Shown here in pieces: positions 9,509 through 17,277 of a stretch of DNA of 41,696 nucleotides. Source of the DNA: Natrialbaceae archaeon (GTDB taxonomy: Archaea > Halobacteriota > Halobacteria > Halobacteriales > Natrialbaceae); assembly GCA_003559215.1 (NCBI GenBank), contig PWMF01000222.1, positions 1-41,696 on the forward strand, given 5' to 3'. Under the pieces are notes generated by a model. The model ran no database searches. It was not told the DNA's origin and saw nothing but the letters and a program-made list of their open reading frames with translations. A program made the position numbers and the translations under genes. The stretch's first letter is position 1, and the number at the start of each line of letters is the position of its first letter.

Positions 9509-11169
9509 TCGAAGCGATCGACCCGATCGTCATGCAGGAGACGGCGCTGGACGTCGGGGAGTTCAAACTGATCCCGGCGCTGACCGTCGTCGCAATGCTG
9601 GTGTTGTTCCTCGGCGTCGGCTACTTCTTCCGCGTCGCAGCGGTCGACGAGCTGTGGGTCGCCGGCCGCTCGATCGGCTCGATCGAGAACGGGATGGCGA
9701 TCGGCGCCAACTGGATGAGCGCCGCCTCCTACCTCGGCGTCGCGTCACTGGTCGCCCTTTCGGGCTACTTCGGGTTGGCGTACGTCGTCGGCTGGACGAC
9801 GGGATATTTCATCCTGCTGATCTTCCTGGCCGCGCAGTTCCGCCGGTTCGGGAAGTACACCGCCCCCGACTTCGTCGGTGACCGGTTCTACTCCGACTGG
9901 GCGCGCGGAATTGCGGCCTTTACCACCCTCGCGATCGCTTTTACCTACGCGATCGGCCAGGCCAGCGGGATGGGACTGATGGCCCAGTACATCTTCGGCA
10001 TCTCCTATGAGGCCGGCGTCATCGGGTTGATGGCCGTCACAATCGCCTACGTCGCCCTCTCTGGGATGCTCGGTACGACGAAGAACATGGCGATCCAGTA
10101 CACCATCCTGATCATCGCCTTCACGCTCGGCCTGTACGCCGTCGGCTGGACCGAGGGATGGTCGACGGCGCTGCCGTACCTCGAGGCCGGACCGCAGGTC
10201 GCCGAGGCTGCGAGCATCGAGGCCCAGTTCGTCGAGCCGTTCGCTGCGGCCGGCTACTACGGCTGGATCGCGCTCGCGTTCAGCCTGATCGTCGGCACCT
10301 GTGGGCTCCCCCATGTCCTGGTGCGGTTCTACACGGTCGACAACGAGCGGACGGCCCGCTGGTCGACCGTCTGGGGCCTGTTCTTCATCTGCATACTGTA
10401 CTGGGGGACGGCCACCTACGCGGCCTTCGGCGGTCTGCTCTACGACCGCGAGGTCAGCGGCGGCGACGGCTTCGCGCAGATGCTCGGCATCGAGGCCGAC
10501 GCACTCGTCGTGCTGACGGCCCAGCTCGCCGACCTGCCGACGTGGCTGGTCGGGCTGGTCGCCGCGGGCGCCGTCGCGGCGGCACTCGCGACGACCGCGG
10601 GACTGTTCATTACGGCCTCCTCGGCGGCCGCACACGACATCTACACGAACCTCTACAAGGATGACGCGACCCAGCGCGAACAGATGCTCGTCGGTCGCTT
10701 GACGATCATCGGGATCGGTATCCTCGTGGCGCTGATCGGACTCAACCCGCCGGCGCTGATCGGCGAACTCGTCGCGATGTCGTTCGCGATCGCCGGTACC
10801 GTCTTCTTCCCCGTGTTCTTCCTTGGACTCTGGTGGGAGAACACGACCCGAGAGGGCGCACTGGCCGGGATGCTCACCGGTATCGCGCTCTCGTTCGGCG
10901 CGATCGTCAACGACACCGTCGTTCCGATGTACACCGGCGTCGACGAAGCGGCGATTCCCGCGGTCGCAACGTGGCTGCCGGGAACCTCCTCGGCGCTCGT
11001 CGGCGTGCCGGTGGTGTTCACCGTGATCATCGTCGTCTCGCTGGTCACCGACGAACCGCCACAGCACGTCAAGCGACTCGTGCGACAGTGTCACAGTCCC
11101 GAACCGATGAGCCAGATGGAATCGGCCGAAGACGCCGCCGCCGACGGCGGTACCCCCGCAGACGACTAA
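9505..11169 (+). CDS. Sodium:solute symporter, ActP-like large subunit
   Basis: A 554-residue polytopic membrane protein of the solute:sodium symporter family with about 13 helices. The family signature region AGRSIGSIENGMAIGANWMS (about residues 53-72) and the sodium-site helix around AAALATTAGLFITASSAAAH (about 353-372) are present. It starts inside the last codons of the DUF4212 gene. This branch includes permeases for acetate, pyruvate and similar monocarboxylates; acetate is the best guess because of the acs gene upstream. The C-terminal tail is hydrophilic and acidic. The Usp gene begins three bases after its stop codon. Confidence 0.9.
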   Translation: MIEAIDPIVMQETALDVGEFKLIPALTVVAMLVLFLGVGYFFRVAAVDELWVAGRSIGSIENGMAIGANWMSAASYLGVASLVALSGYFGLAYVVGWTTGYFILLIFLAAQFRRFGKYTAPDFVGDRFYSDWARGIAAFTTLAIAFTYAIGQASGMGLMAQYIFGISYEAGVIGLMAVTIAYVALSGMLGTTKNMAIQYTILIIAFTLGLYAVGWTEGWSTALPYLEAGPQVAEAASIEAQFVEPFAAAGYYGWIALAFSLIVGTCGLPHVLVRFYTVDNERTARWSTVWGLFFICILYWGTATYAAFGGLLYDREVSGGDGFAQMLGIEADALVVLTAQLADLPTWLVGLVAAGAVAAALATTAGLFITASSAAAHDIYTNLYKDDATQREQMLVGRLTIIGIGILVALIGLNPPALIGELVAMSFAIAGTVFFPVFFLGLWWENTTREGALAGMLTGIALSFGAIVNDTVVPMYTGVDEAAIPAVATWLPGTSSALVGVPVVFTVIIVVSLVTDEPPQHVKRLVRQCHSPEPMSQMESAEDAAADGGTPADD

Positions 11170-11171
11170 CC

Positions 11172-11627
11172 ATGTACGACACGATACTCGTCCCGACCGA
11201 CGGAAGCGACACCGCCGAATACGCAGTCGAACACGCGATCGACCTCGCCGAGAAGTACGATGCCGACGTCCACGCGCTGTACGTCGTCGACACCAGCGCG
11301 ATCGACGTCAGCCTCGGTACCGAGCAGGTCGACCGCATCCGACAGGGCCAGTTCGGCGACATGCCCGAACTCGAGCAGCGAGCCGACGAGGCGACGGGCG
11401 TCGTCGCGGCGAAAGCCGAGGCCCACGATATTCGCGTCACGGAGGCGGTCGTCGCCGGACAGCCCCACAAACAGATCAGTAGCTACGCGTCGAACAACGA
11501 CGTCGACCTGATCGTCATGGGCTCTGCCGGCCGCAGCGGCGTCCGGCGGGCCCTGCTCGGCAGCGTCGCCGAGCGAACGCTGCGCTCGACGAAGATTCCG
11601 GTGTTGGTCGTCGACAGAGAGGACTGA
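11172..11627 (+). CDS. UspA-family universal stress protein, ATP-binding type
   Basis: A 151-residue single Usp domain that starts with MYDTILVPTDGS and ends with the strand VLVVDRED. The nucleotide loop GSAG-x9-GS around residues 120-134 matches the ATP-binding pattern G-x2-G-x9-G-S exactly, unlike the Usp protein at 1864. It is the last gene of the run acs - DUF4212 - symporter - usp, with only two bases between the symporter stop and its ATG. Usp proteins next to permeases often modulate transport in response to energy state; that role is inferred. Confidence 0.92.
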   Translation: MYDTILVPTDGSDTAEYAVEHAIDLAEKYDADVHALYVVDTSAIDVSLGTEQVDRIRQGQFGDMPELEQRADEATGVVAAKAEAHDIRVTEAVVAGQPHKQISSYASNNDVDLIVMGSAGRSGVRRALLGSVAERTLRSTKIPVLVVDRED

Positions 11628-11665
11628 CTCGCCAGCGGTTCCGCACCGTCACCTTTTCGCCGTTT

Positions 11666-11881
11666 TTACCGTTCGTCCGTCGCCACCTCGAGGCTCGTGA
11701 CGAACCCGAAGTACGCGACGATTCCCGCGAGCATGAACATGTAGTACGCCCAGGTCGGCCCCTCGAGGACCCGGAAGATGATCTCGACCATCGTCACCCA
11801 GCTGACGGCGAAAACCAGATCGACGAAGATCCCCCACCGCTGTTCGCGCGCGTTCTCGAGCCACTCGCCGAAGTTCGTCAT
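11666..11881 (-). CDS. Small membrane protein of unknown function
   Basis: A 71-residue protein with a basic/acidic N-terminus (MTNFGEWLENAREQRWG) and two membrane segments (about 17-36 and 44-62). I do not recognise a function; similar short membrane proteins are common in haloarchaea. The start at 11881 is preferred over the ORF's first codon at 11941 because a TATA-like TTTTCGA (about 11906-11912) sits near -28 and the upstream 20 residues are basic and low quality. It is convergent with the usp gene and divergent from trm56. Confidence 0.65.
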   Translation of the reverse strand: MTNFGEWLENAREQRWGIFVDLVFAVSWVTMVEIIFRVLEGPTWAYYMFMLAGIVAYFGFVTSLEVATDER

Positions 11882-11999
11882 CGGATAGAGGGTTCCGTCG
11901 GCGAGTCGAAAAGCCTGCCGCTGTCTGTTCCCTCGAGACACGCTCGAGTCTCGCTGGCGAAGCGAAACCCCCTAACCCCGGCCGGGACTGAACCGTGGT

Positions 12000-12548
12000 A
12001 TGAACGAGACACCCGAGGTCGCCGTCCTCCGGCTCGGCCACCGCCCCGGTCGGGACGAGCGGATGACGACCCACGTCGGGCTGACCGCACGCGCGCTCGG
12101 GGCCGACCGCGTCTGGATCCCCGATAACGCCGGCCAGTCCCTCGAGACCGTCGACGACATCACCGACCGGTTCGGCGGTCCCTTCGAGGCCGAACTGACC
12201 GATTCGCCCCAGGCGCTGATCCGCGACTGGGAGGGACGGGTCGTCCACCTCACGATGTACGGCGAGCGGATCCAGGACGTCGAGGACGAGATCCGTTCGG
12301 TCCGGGAGGACGACCGGGAGCCGCTGCTCGTCGTCGTCGGCTCCGAGAAGGTTCCGTTCGACGTCTACGAGGCCGCCGACTGGAACGTCGGCGTCACCAA
12401 CCAGCCCCACTCCGAGGTCGCGGGCCTCGCCGTGTTTCTCGACCGGCTGTTCGAGGGCCGCGAACTCGAGCGCGAGTGGGAGGATGCGGATCGCGAGGTG
12501 ATTCCCATGGAGACGGGCAAGCGCGTCGAGTCGCTCGAGGACGGCTAA
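12000..12548 (+). CDS. trm56: tRNA (cytidine(56)-2'-O)-methyltransferase Trm56
   Basis: A 182-residue SPOUT-class methyltransferase that 2'-O-methylates C56 in the T-loop of archaeal tRNAs using S-adenosylmethionine. The family opening VLRLGHRPGRDERMTTHV is at residues 9-26, and the knotted SAM-binding region LLVVVGSEKVPFDVYEAADW followed by NVGVTNQPHSEVAGLA is at about 108-143. It has the normal length for the family. Its TAA stop overlaps, tail to tail, with the stop codon of the miniprotein gene on the other strand. Confidence in the family is high because the motifs are archaea-specific. Confidence 0.92.
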   Translation: MNETPEVAVLRLGHRPGRDERMTTHVGLTARALGADRVWIPDNAGQSLETVDDITDRFGGPFEAELTDSPQALIRDWEGRVVHLTMYGERIQDVEDEIRSVREDDREPLLVVVGSEKVPFDVYEAADWNVGVTNQPHSEVAGLAVFLDRLFEGRELEREWEDADREVIPMETGKRVESLEDG

Positions 12549-12634
12549 ACGATCCCGCTCCCCCAGAGAATCGTCAGTACGGAGCCGAGAATCCCGAGCA
12601 GTCCCGCAATGAGTCCCTTCCGAGCGTCGTCCAT
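12545..12634 (-). CDS. 29-residue leaderless membrane miniprotein
   Basis: The predicted peptide begins MDDARKGLIAGLLGILGSVL and continues to a TAG stop; residues 8-26 form one hydrophobic, glycine-rich helix after a short charged head. The frame is open back to 12727, but a TATA-like CATATAC (12659-12665) lies 28 nt upstream of the ATG at 12634, the spacing of a leaderless transcript, so the short form is preferred. The stop codon overlaps the trm56 stop on the opposite strand by two bases, so both genes must end transcription inside each other. The function is unknown; a short membrane regulator is possible. Confidence 0.55.
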   Translation of the reverse strand: MDDARKGLIAGLLGILGSVLTILWGSGIV

Positions 12635-12658
12635 GCGGTCGGTGTCTCTACCGGAACG

Positions 12659-12665
12659 GTATATG
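12659..12665 (-). promoter_or_regulatory. TATA box of the miniprotein gene
   Basis: CATATAC on the minus strand, centred 28 nt before the ATG at 12634. It stands out from the GC-rich surroundings and predicts a transcript starting at or next to the start codon. Confidence 0.5.
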
Positions 12666-12796
12666 TTTTCTCCGAGACGTAGTGTAATATAATCCATTAC
12701 GCTCGCGGCACGGCCGCGGAACGACATCGTCGCTCGAGGGTGGTCGCCTGGGCTCGCAGGGCAACGGATGCGGTAACTCTACGTTGAGAAGGCGCA

Positions 12797-12830
12797 GTAC
12801 CACGGCCTTCAGGCCGTAAAGGATGTCAAC
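12797..12830 (-). mobile_element. Orphan IS200/IS605-type end hairpin
   Basis: On the minus strand it reads TTGACATCCTTTACGGCCT followed by GA and AGGCCGTGG; 12802-12808 pairs perfectly with 12811-12817. The leading TTGACATCC plus a GC hairpin is a hallmark of IS200/IS605 (IS1341-type) element ends in haloarchaea. No transposase is near. The stop codon of the membrane/winged-helix gene (12826-12828) lies inside it, and the stem could now also act as that gene's terminator. Confidence 0.6.
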
Positions 12831-13476
12831 GGTGAACGGCCGGCCGGAGCAGTCGGAGGGGCCGAAGGAGACGACTGCCGACCACCCGTACTATCGCCGC
12901 CGTCCCGGTCTCGGACTCGTCGAGGGCGTACCCCGTCCCGACCCGCTCGATCGGTCCCGAGTCGCCGACGGTCTCGAGGACGCGCTCGAAGTCCTCGTCG
13001 GGCAGCCCCGTCTGGTCCTGCAGTTCCGCACGCGATAGCGGCCCGTCGGCCTCGCGAAGCTCCCGGAGAACCGCCCAGCCGTGGGCCGAGACGAGGTAGT
13101 ACTCCTCCTCCGAGATATCGCTGTCGTGCTCGCTCGAGCGGTCGACCCCGAGACGGAGGTCGTACAGCGAGTCGAGGCAGAGCCACGCGGCGACGGCGGC
13201 GAGGAGACCGAAGACGACGGAACCGTCACCGATCGCGAGGACGGCGAACACGAGTCCGCCGACTGCACCGAGGACGACACCGGCGGCGGCGTCCGGATAC
13301 CCCCAGGCGTCACAGCCCGCCCTGAGCGCGTCGAGGGCGACGAGTCCGGCCGCGATCGCGATCACCGACCCCGCAGAGAGATCCGTCAGAACGGCGAAAG
13401 CGGCGAGTACGGCTGTGACTCCGACGATCGTCACCGGGTCGAGTTCGTCGCCCATTGCCGCTCGAAACGACGTCAT
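12826..13476 (-). CDS. Membrane protein with C-terminal winged-helix domain
   Basis: A 216-residue protein: about four membrane helices (roughly residues 12-110), then an acidic linker and a winged-helix domain (about 135-200, with LSRAELQDQTGLPDEDFERV as the recognition region). Such proteins may sense a membrane signal and bind DNA, but I know no characterised relative. The ATG at 13476 is chosen because ATATAT at 13503-13508 lies about 29 nt upstream. The last residues (LLRPLRLLRPAVHR) are basic and run into an IS200/IS605-type end, so the natural C-terminus may have been altered by insertion or deletion there. It is divergent from tfe. Confidence 0.72.
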   Translation of the reverse strand: MTSFRAAMGDELDPVTIVGVTAVLAAFAVLTDLSAGSVIAIAAGLVALDALRAGCDAWGYPDAAAGVVLGAVGGLVFAVLAIGDGSVVFGLLAAVAAWLCLDSLYDLRLGVDRSSEHDSDISEEEYYLVSAHGWAVLRELREADGPLSRAELQDQTGLPDEDFERVLETVGDSGPIERVGTGYALDESETGTAAIVRVVGSRLLRPLRLLRPAVHR

Positions 13477-13502
13477 TGATCGGCTGTACGTCATATCAAT
13501 CC

Positions 13503-13508
13503 ATATAT
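13503..13508 (-). promoter_or_regulatory. TATA box of the membrane/winged-helix gene
   Basis: The element ATATAT, in a short AT-rich patch, is about 29 nt from the ATG at 13476. It lies in the divergent region shared with tfe. Confidence 0.5.
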
Positions 13509-13568
13509 CTTTGTGGTTCGCCGGCACCCGAACCGGAGCCGTCGGCTCGGTACGGCGTCGCTCAAAAG

Positions 13569-13576
13569 ACTTAATG
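13569..13576 (+). promoter_or_regulatory. TATA box of tfe
   Basis: ACTTAATG is centred about 28 nt upstream of the tfe ATG at 13601, consistent with a leaderless or nearly leaderless mRNA for tfe and the coupled downstream genes. Confidence 0.5.
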
Positions 13577-13600
13577 GGCCGATCGCGCTACGTGTAGGCA

Positions 13601-14125
13601 ATGGCTTTTGAGGACCTGCTCGAGGATCCGGTCATCCAGAAGTACTTGCACGAGCTGGTCGGTCCCACGGGGATGCCCGTCGCGGCGGCGCCGCCGGACG
13701 GGGAAGTGACCGACGAGGAGCTTGCCGAGGAGCTGGATCTCGAGTTGAACGACGTCCGGCGCGCGCTGTTTATTCTCTACGAGAACGACCTCGCCACCTA
13801 CCGCCGGCTGCGCGACGAGGACTCGGGCTGGCTCACCTACCTCTGGACCTTCGAGTACGACAACATCCCGGAGAACTTAGAGGAGGAGATGTACCGGCTC
13901 CACGGCGCCCTCGAGGACCGGCGCGAGTACGAGCGAAACCACGAGTTCTACCTCTGTGAGATCTGTTCGATCCGCTTCGAGTTCGGCGAGGCGATGGACT
14001 TCGGCTTCGAGTGTCCCGAGTGTGGCTCGCCGGTCGAATCGATGGACAACAACCGCCTGGTCGACGCGATGGACGACCGCCTCGACGACCTCGAGGACGA
14101 ACTGAACATCGACGCGGACGCCTGA
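13601..14125 (+). CDS. tfe: Transcription initiation factor E, alpha subunit
   Basis: A 174-residue TFE: an N-terminal extended winged helix (about residues 1-90, acting with TBP, TFB and RNA polymerase to open the promoter) and a zinc ribbon with C119/C122 and C138/C141 (CEIC and CPEC). The acidic tail is typical of halophiles. Length and architecture match archaeal TFE-alpha. Its TGA overlaps the ATG of the DUF2110 gene by one base (TGATG), so the two are translationally coupled, and a lipoprotein gene follows. Confidence 0.97.
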   Translation: MAFEDLLEDPVIQKYLHELVGPTGMPVAAAPPDGEVTDEELAEELDLELNDVRRALFILYENDLATYRRLRDEDSGWLTYLWTFEYDNIPENLEEEMYRLHGALEDRREYERNHEFYLCEICSIRFEFGEAMDFGFECPECGSPVESMDNNRLVDAMDDRLDDLEDELNIDADA

Positions 14126-14814
14126 TGGTCGTACTCGCAACCAAACTCTACGTCGAAGGTGACGCCCGCGAACGCTCGCTGGACTCGCTTCGCTCGCTGA
14201 TCGGCAACGAAATCGGCGAGCTCGACGTCGAGTTCGACCTCTCGATCCGGGACGACGACTTTCCGGAGGTCTCCCTCGAGGGCGAGGACGCCGTCGTCGC
14301 CGAGAACGTCCTCCGCGAGGAGTTCGGCGAGATCGTCGACGAACTCGAGCCCGGCGAGACCTACGTCGGCACGCTCGAGTCCTGGAGCGACGAGGGGTTC
14401 GTCCTCGACGCCGGACGACCGGTCGAGATCCCGACCGACGAGCTCGGGCTCGGTCCCGGCTCGCCGACCCAGATCCGCGAGCGCTACGGCCTCGTCCAAC
14501 ATCTTCCGATGCGGTTCGTCTACGGCGGTGAGCGATCCGACGGCGAGGGTGAGCCGTCGCGGCTGGCCGACGAAGAACAGGACCGCCTCTACGAGTGGAC
14601 CCGCGGTGACGGCCGGCTCAACGTCAACAGCGCCACGCGCGCCGAGGTCCGAGCGACGCTCAACCGCGCGGGCCACGCACAGGACTACGTCACCGTCGAG
14701 CGCCTCGGCCTGCTCGAGCAGAGCGTGATCTGCACCGAGGGGACGGATCCACCGGGCCTACTCGCGAGCGTCGGCGAGTACCTCCCCGCGGAGCTGCGAT
14801 GTGTCGTTCCCTAG
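14125..14814 (+). CDS. DUF2110 family protein
   Basis: A 229-residue archaeal protein of the DUF2110 family, conserved next to tfe in euryarchaea. The N-terminal third (LATKLYVEGDARERSLDSLR) looks like a small alpha/beta domain, the middle (ETYVGTLESWSDEGFVLDAG, about 78-97) resembles a beta-barrel, and the end has a helix-hairpin-helix-like stretch (LNVNSATRAEVRATLNRAG, about 168-186). These hints and the one-base overlap with tfe suggest a nucleic-acid-linked role, perhaps in transcription, but its function is not established. The downstream lipoprotein gene starts one base after its stop. Confidence 0.85.
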   Translation: MVVLATKLYVEGDARERSLDSLRSLIGNEIGELDVEFDLSIRDDDFPEVSLEGEDAVVAENVLREEFGEIVDELEPGETYVGTLESWSDEGFVLDAGRPVEIPTDELGLGPGSPTQIRERYGLVQHLPMRFVYGGERSDGEGEPSRLADEEQDRLYEWTRGDGRLNVNSATRAEVRATLNRAGHAQDYVTVERLGLLEQSVICTEGTDPPGLLASVGEYLPAELRCVVP

Positions 14815-14815
14815 C

Positions 14816-15589
14816 ATGAATCGGCGGCTCGCTCTCGCGGTGATCGCGGTCGCGCTGCTCGCGACGACGGCCGGCTGTTCGGCGATCTTCGGCGGAATCT
14901 CAGACGAGGAGCTCGACCGCGAGCAGGAGTACGACGACCTGCGGGACAGCGACGCCGACGTCGCCGTCGACATCGAGGGCGGTACCGTTCTCACCAGCGG
15001 CGAGTTCCGCGCGGTGTACGACCTCAACGAGACCGAGGAGCTCTCGCTGTACCGATCGAGTTTCTACACCGAGGACGCTCTCGACATCCACAGCGTCCGC
15101 TACTGGTACCCGAACGGGACCGAGGTGACGGGCTCAGACCTCGAGATCGACCAGGGTCGCTCGAGCACCGAGGTCGAGGTGCCGGACGGAAACGGGACGC
15201 TCGCTTTCTCGGGTAGCGCCGGCAGTCGTACCTTCCAGCTTCCGGCCTACGTCCACGGCTCCTACGAGGTGACCCTCTCCGAGGGGTACCGGACCTCGAA
15301 CTTCCTGTTCGGCGACGTGAACCCCGGCGGGTACGAACGCGAGGTCGTCGACGACCGCGAGCGGCTGGTTTGGGACGAGGTCGACAGCACGATCTCACTT
15401 CGGTACTACCTCACCAGGGACATACCGCTGTTCGCCGGGCTCGTCGGCACCGTCGTCCTGCTCGGCGGCGCCGCGATGGCCTACTACTACCGGAAGGTCC
15501 AGAAGCTGAAAGAACAGCGCGAGGAGATGGGACTCGACGTCGAGCTCGACGACGACTCCGACGACGGGCCGCCACCGGGGATGAAGTAG
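14816..15589 (+). CDS. Membrane-anchored lipoprotein (DUF5803-like)
   Basis: A 257-residue protein. The ATG at 14816 is chosen because it gives a proper lipoprotein signal: NRR pair, hydrophobic core and lipobox TTAGC with the Cys at residue 21; the RR pair suggests Tat export, usual for haloarchaeal lipoproteins. A beta-rich extracytoplasmic domain (about 45-205) is followed by one membrane helix (about 206-228) and a charged tail ending in PPPGMK. An anchor at each end is unusual and reminiscent of haloarchaeal DUF5803 proteins. It is probably the last gene of the tfe operon; convergent with the pilus operon, whose last gene ends 22 nt away. Confidence 0.8.
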   Translation: MNRRLALAVIAVALLATTAGCSAIFGGISDEELDREQEYDDLRDSDADVAVDIEGGTVLTSGEFRAVYDLNETEELSLYRSSFYTEDALDIHSVRYWYPNGTEVTGSDLEIDQGRSSTEVEVPDGNGTLAFSGSAGSRTFQLPAYVHGSYEVTLSEGYRTSNFLFGDVNPGGYEREVVDDRERLVWDEVDSTISLRYYLTRDIPLFAGLVGTVVLLGGAAMAYYYRKVQKLKEQREEMGLDVELDDDSDDGPPPGMK

Positions 15590-15611
15590 CCCAACTGTTC
15601 TTCCTTTCCGC

Positions 15612-16328
15612 TCAGCTCTCGAGCGAGACGGTCGTGACGGTCAGCCGTACCCTCTCCGGCTCGCAGTCGGTCCACTCGTGCTCGAGGTGTTCCCAGGCCC
15701 GCTCGTGATCGGTGTGGGCGGCCGTTATCGAGATGCCGTCGTCGACGTCGGCCGTCCAGTTCGCCCGGTCGACGACGCGCGCCGTCACTGCAACCTGTCC
15801 GCCGGTGTGAACCGCCCGCCCGTCCGACTCGATTCGGACGAGCGAGACGGTCGCCCGCTCCTCGCGACAGGTCGCCGTCGGCTGGCGGCGGAACTGACTC
15901 CCCGCTTCGTCGCTCCGAACCACGGCGCCGCCGTCGTACGCAACCGCCTCCGAACCCGACCGGTACGAGAGCGTTCCGAGTTCGATCGCGCCCTCACCAG
16001 CAACGGGATCGCCGTCGGCGACGACCTCGAGTTCGGTACCTCCCTCGTCGACGACGAGCGTGCCGCCGCCGACCGGTAGCGCGGCCGTTCGACGCTCGAG
16101 CCCGTCGTAGCGGGCGAGTTCATCGAGATCGCTCGCGAGGTGGGTCATCCCTCGCTCGGCCGTTCGAAGCTCCTCGGCCTCCCGTTGATCGTCGAGCAAC
16201 CCGAACCCCGCGACCGAAAGGATCGCGACCGACCCCAATACGATCCCGAGGACGAGTACGAACGAGAGCACCGCCGAGACCCCTCGCTCGTTCGTCGGAC
16301 CGTTCCGCGACGTTCGCTCCCGGTTCAT
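15612..16328 (-). CDS. Pilin-like protein (DUF7289-like), last gene of pilus operon
   Basis: A 238-residue secreted protein. The start MNRERTSRNGPTNERG, then VSAVLSFVLVLGIVLGS, is a class III (prepilin) signal: basic head, cleavage after Gly16, then the hydrophobic stalk that packs in the pilus core. The rest is a beta-rich domain with two Cys that could pair. Its ATG overlaps the stop of the preceding gene by four bases. The protein is one of five consecutive pilin-like products and the largest, so it may be a tip or minor pilin (inference). Confidence 0.8.
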   Translation of the reverse strand: MNRERTSRNGPTNERGVSAVLSFVLVLGIVLGSVAILSVAGFGLLDDQREAEELRTAERGMTHLASDLDELARYDGLERRTAALPVGGGTLVVDEGGTELEVVADGDPVAGEGAIELGTLSYRSGSEAVAYDGGAVVRSDEAGSQFRRQPTATCREERATVSLVRIESDGRAVHTGGQVAVTARVVDRANWTADVDDGISITAAHTDHERAWEHLEHEWTDCEPERVRLTVTTVSLES

Positions 16329-16795
16329 CGATCGCCCCCCTCGAGCGCTACTCGCTCGTCCTCGACGCCGATCTCGATCGGTCCGCCCGGAACGGTGTTC
16401 GGCTCGAGATCGGCCGCGGTCGAAACCGGAACGAGGACGGTCGCGTCGGCAGCGTGTGCGGACAGCCGGAGACAGTCCGCCTCGCCCGCAACTCCGTTAC
16501 AGTCGTCTCGCGCTTCGACGGCGTACCCGGTTCTCGCGACCGTTCGCGGCGCGTCGGCGCGAGCGACCGTTTCGGCGCCCTCGCCGGCGGCGACCCGATC
16601 CGCGGCTTCGATCTCGCCGGCCAGCTCCTGTCCTACCGTCTCGAGCGAGCGCTCGGCGGCCCGTTCGGTTTCGGTCTCGAGGACGGCCCCGGCGCCCGCC
16701 AGCAGGACCGCGAGCAACGCGGCCGAGATCCCGAGCGCGAGGACGTGCGTGACGGCCATCGTGATCCCTCGGTCCACCGTGCCGTCGTCGATCAT
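16325..16795 (-). CDS. Pilin-like protein (DUF7266-like)
   Basis: A 156-residue protein with a short acidic head MIDDGTVDRG, a predicted prepilin cleavage after Gly10, and the stalk ITMAVTHVLALGISAALLAV. After the stalk comes a long amphipathic helix (about 45-75) and a small C-terminal beta domain with a Cys pair (about 101 and 110). Both ends overlap the neighbouring genes by four bases, so it is translated as part of the operon. I know no experimental data for this family; function is inferred from signal and context. Confidence 0.78.
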   Translation of the reverse strand: MIDDGTVDRGITMAVTHVLALGISAALLAVLLAGAGAVLETETERAAERSLETVGQELAGEIEAADRVAAGEGAETVARADAPRTVARTGYAVEARDDCNGVAGEADCLRLSAHAADATVLVPVSTAADLEPNTVPGGPIEIGVEDERVALEGGDR

Positions 16796-17277
16796 GGCTC
16801 GCCCTCCGGACAGCCGACCTCGATCGTCCGCGTCCGCTCAACGCGGCGGTCCGCGGACTCGGCGCTCACGCGTACCGTCGCGTTCTCGATTTCGTACTCG
16901 CCGTCAGCGCGCTCGAGGCCGACGCCTTCGAGTTCGACGTCGACTACCGTCGTACTCGAGTGCACGCGGGCGTCCCGGTATCGGTTGGCGAACGCCTCGA
17001 GGTCGTCGTCGACGGCGGACTCGAGTGTCCCCGCCTCCGTCTCCGTCCGTTCGTCCGCGTTCTCGAGCAGGCAGCCGATCCCCCGCTCGAGTTCCGACTC
17101 GACGACGGCGTACTCGCCGGCGTCGACGCCCGCCTCGGTCGTCGGTCCGGTCTCGAGCGCCCCGATCGCGGCGACGATTCCGAAGACGACGACCGCCAGC
17201 ACGATCGCGCCGAGTACTACCATCTGACCTCGCTCTCGCGGGACTCCTTCGCTCGGACGGCTGGATCCGTCTACCAT
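16792..17277 (-). CDS. Pilin-like protein (DUF7261-like)
   Basis: A 161-residue protein; the frame is open much further upstream but the ATG at 17277 is chosen because it overlaps the end of the previous gene by seven bases and gives a prepilin-like signal: GVPRERG, cleavage after Gly17, then QMVVLGAIVLAVVVFGIVAA. The remainder has a helix with conserved-looking Cys (GIGCLLENADERTE) and a beta-strand domain ending in VGCPEGEP; the two Cys may form a disulfide. Its arginine-rich upstream extension is a shadow of the neighbouring gene. Confidence 0.78.
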   Translation of the reverse strand: MVDGSSRPSEGVPRERGQMVVLGAIVLAVVVFGIVAAIGALETGPTTEAGVDAGEYAVVESELERGIGCLLENADERTETEAGTLESAVDDDLEAFANRYRDARVHSSTTVVDVELEGVGLERADGEYEIENATVRVSAESADRRVERTRTIEVGCPEGEP

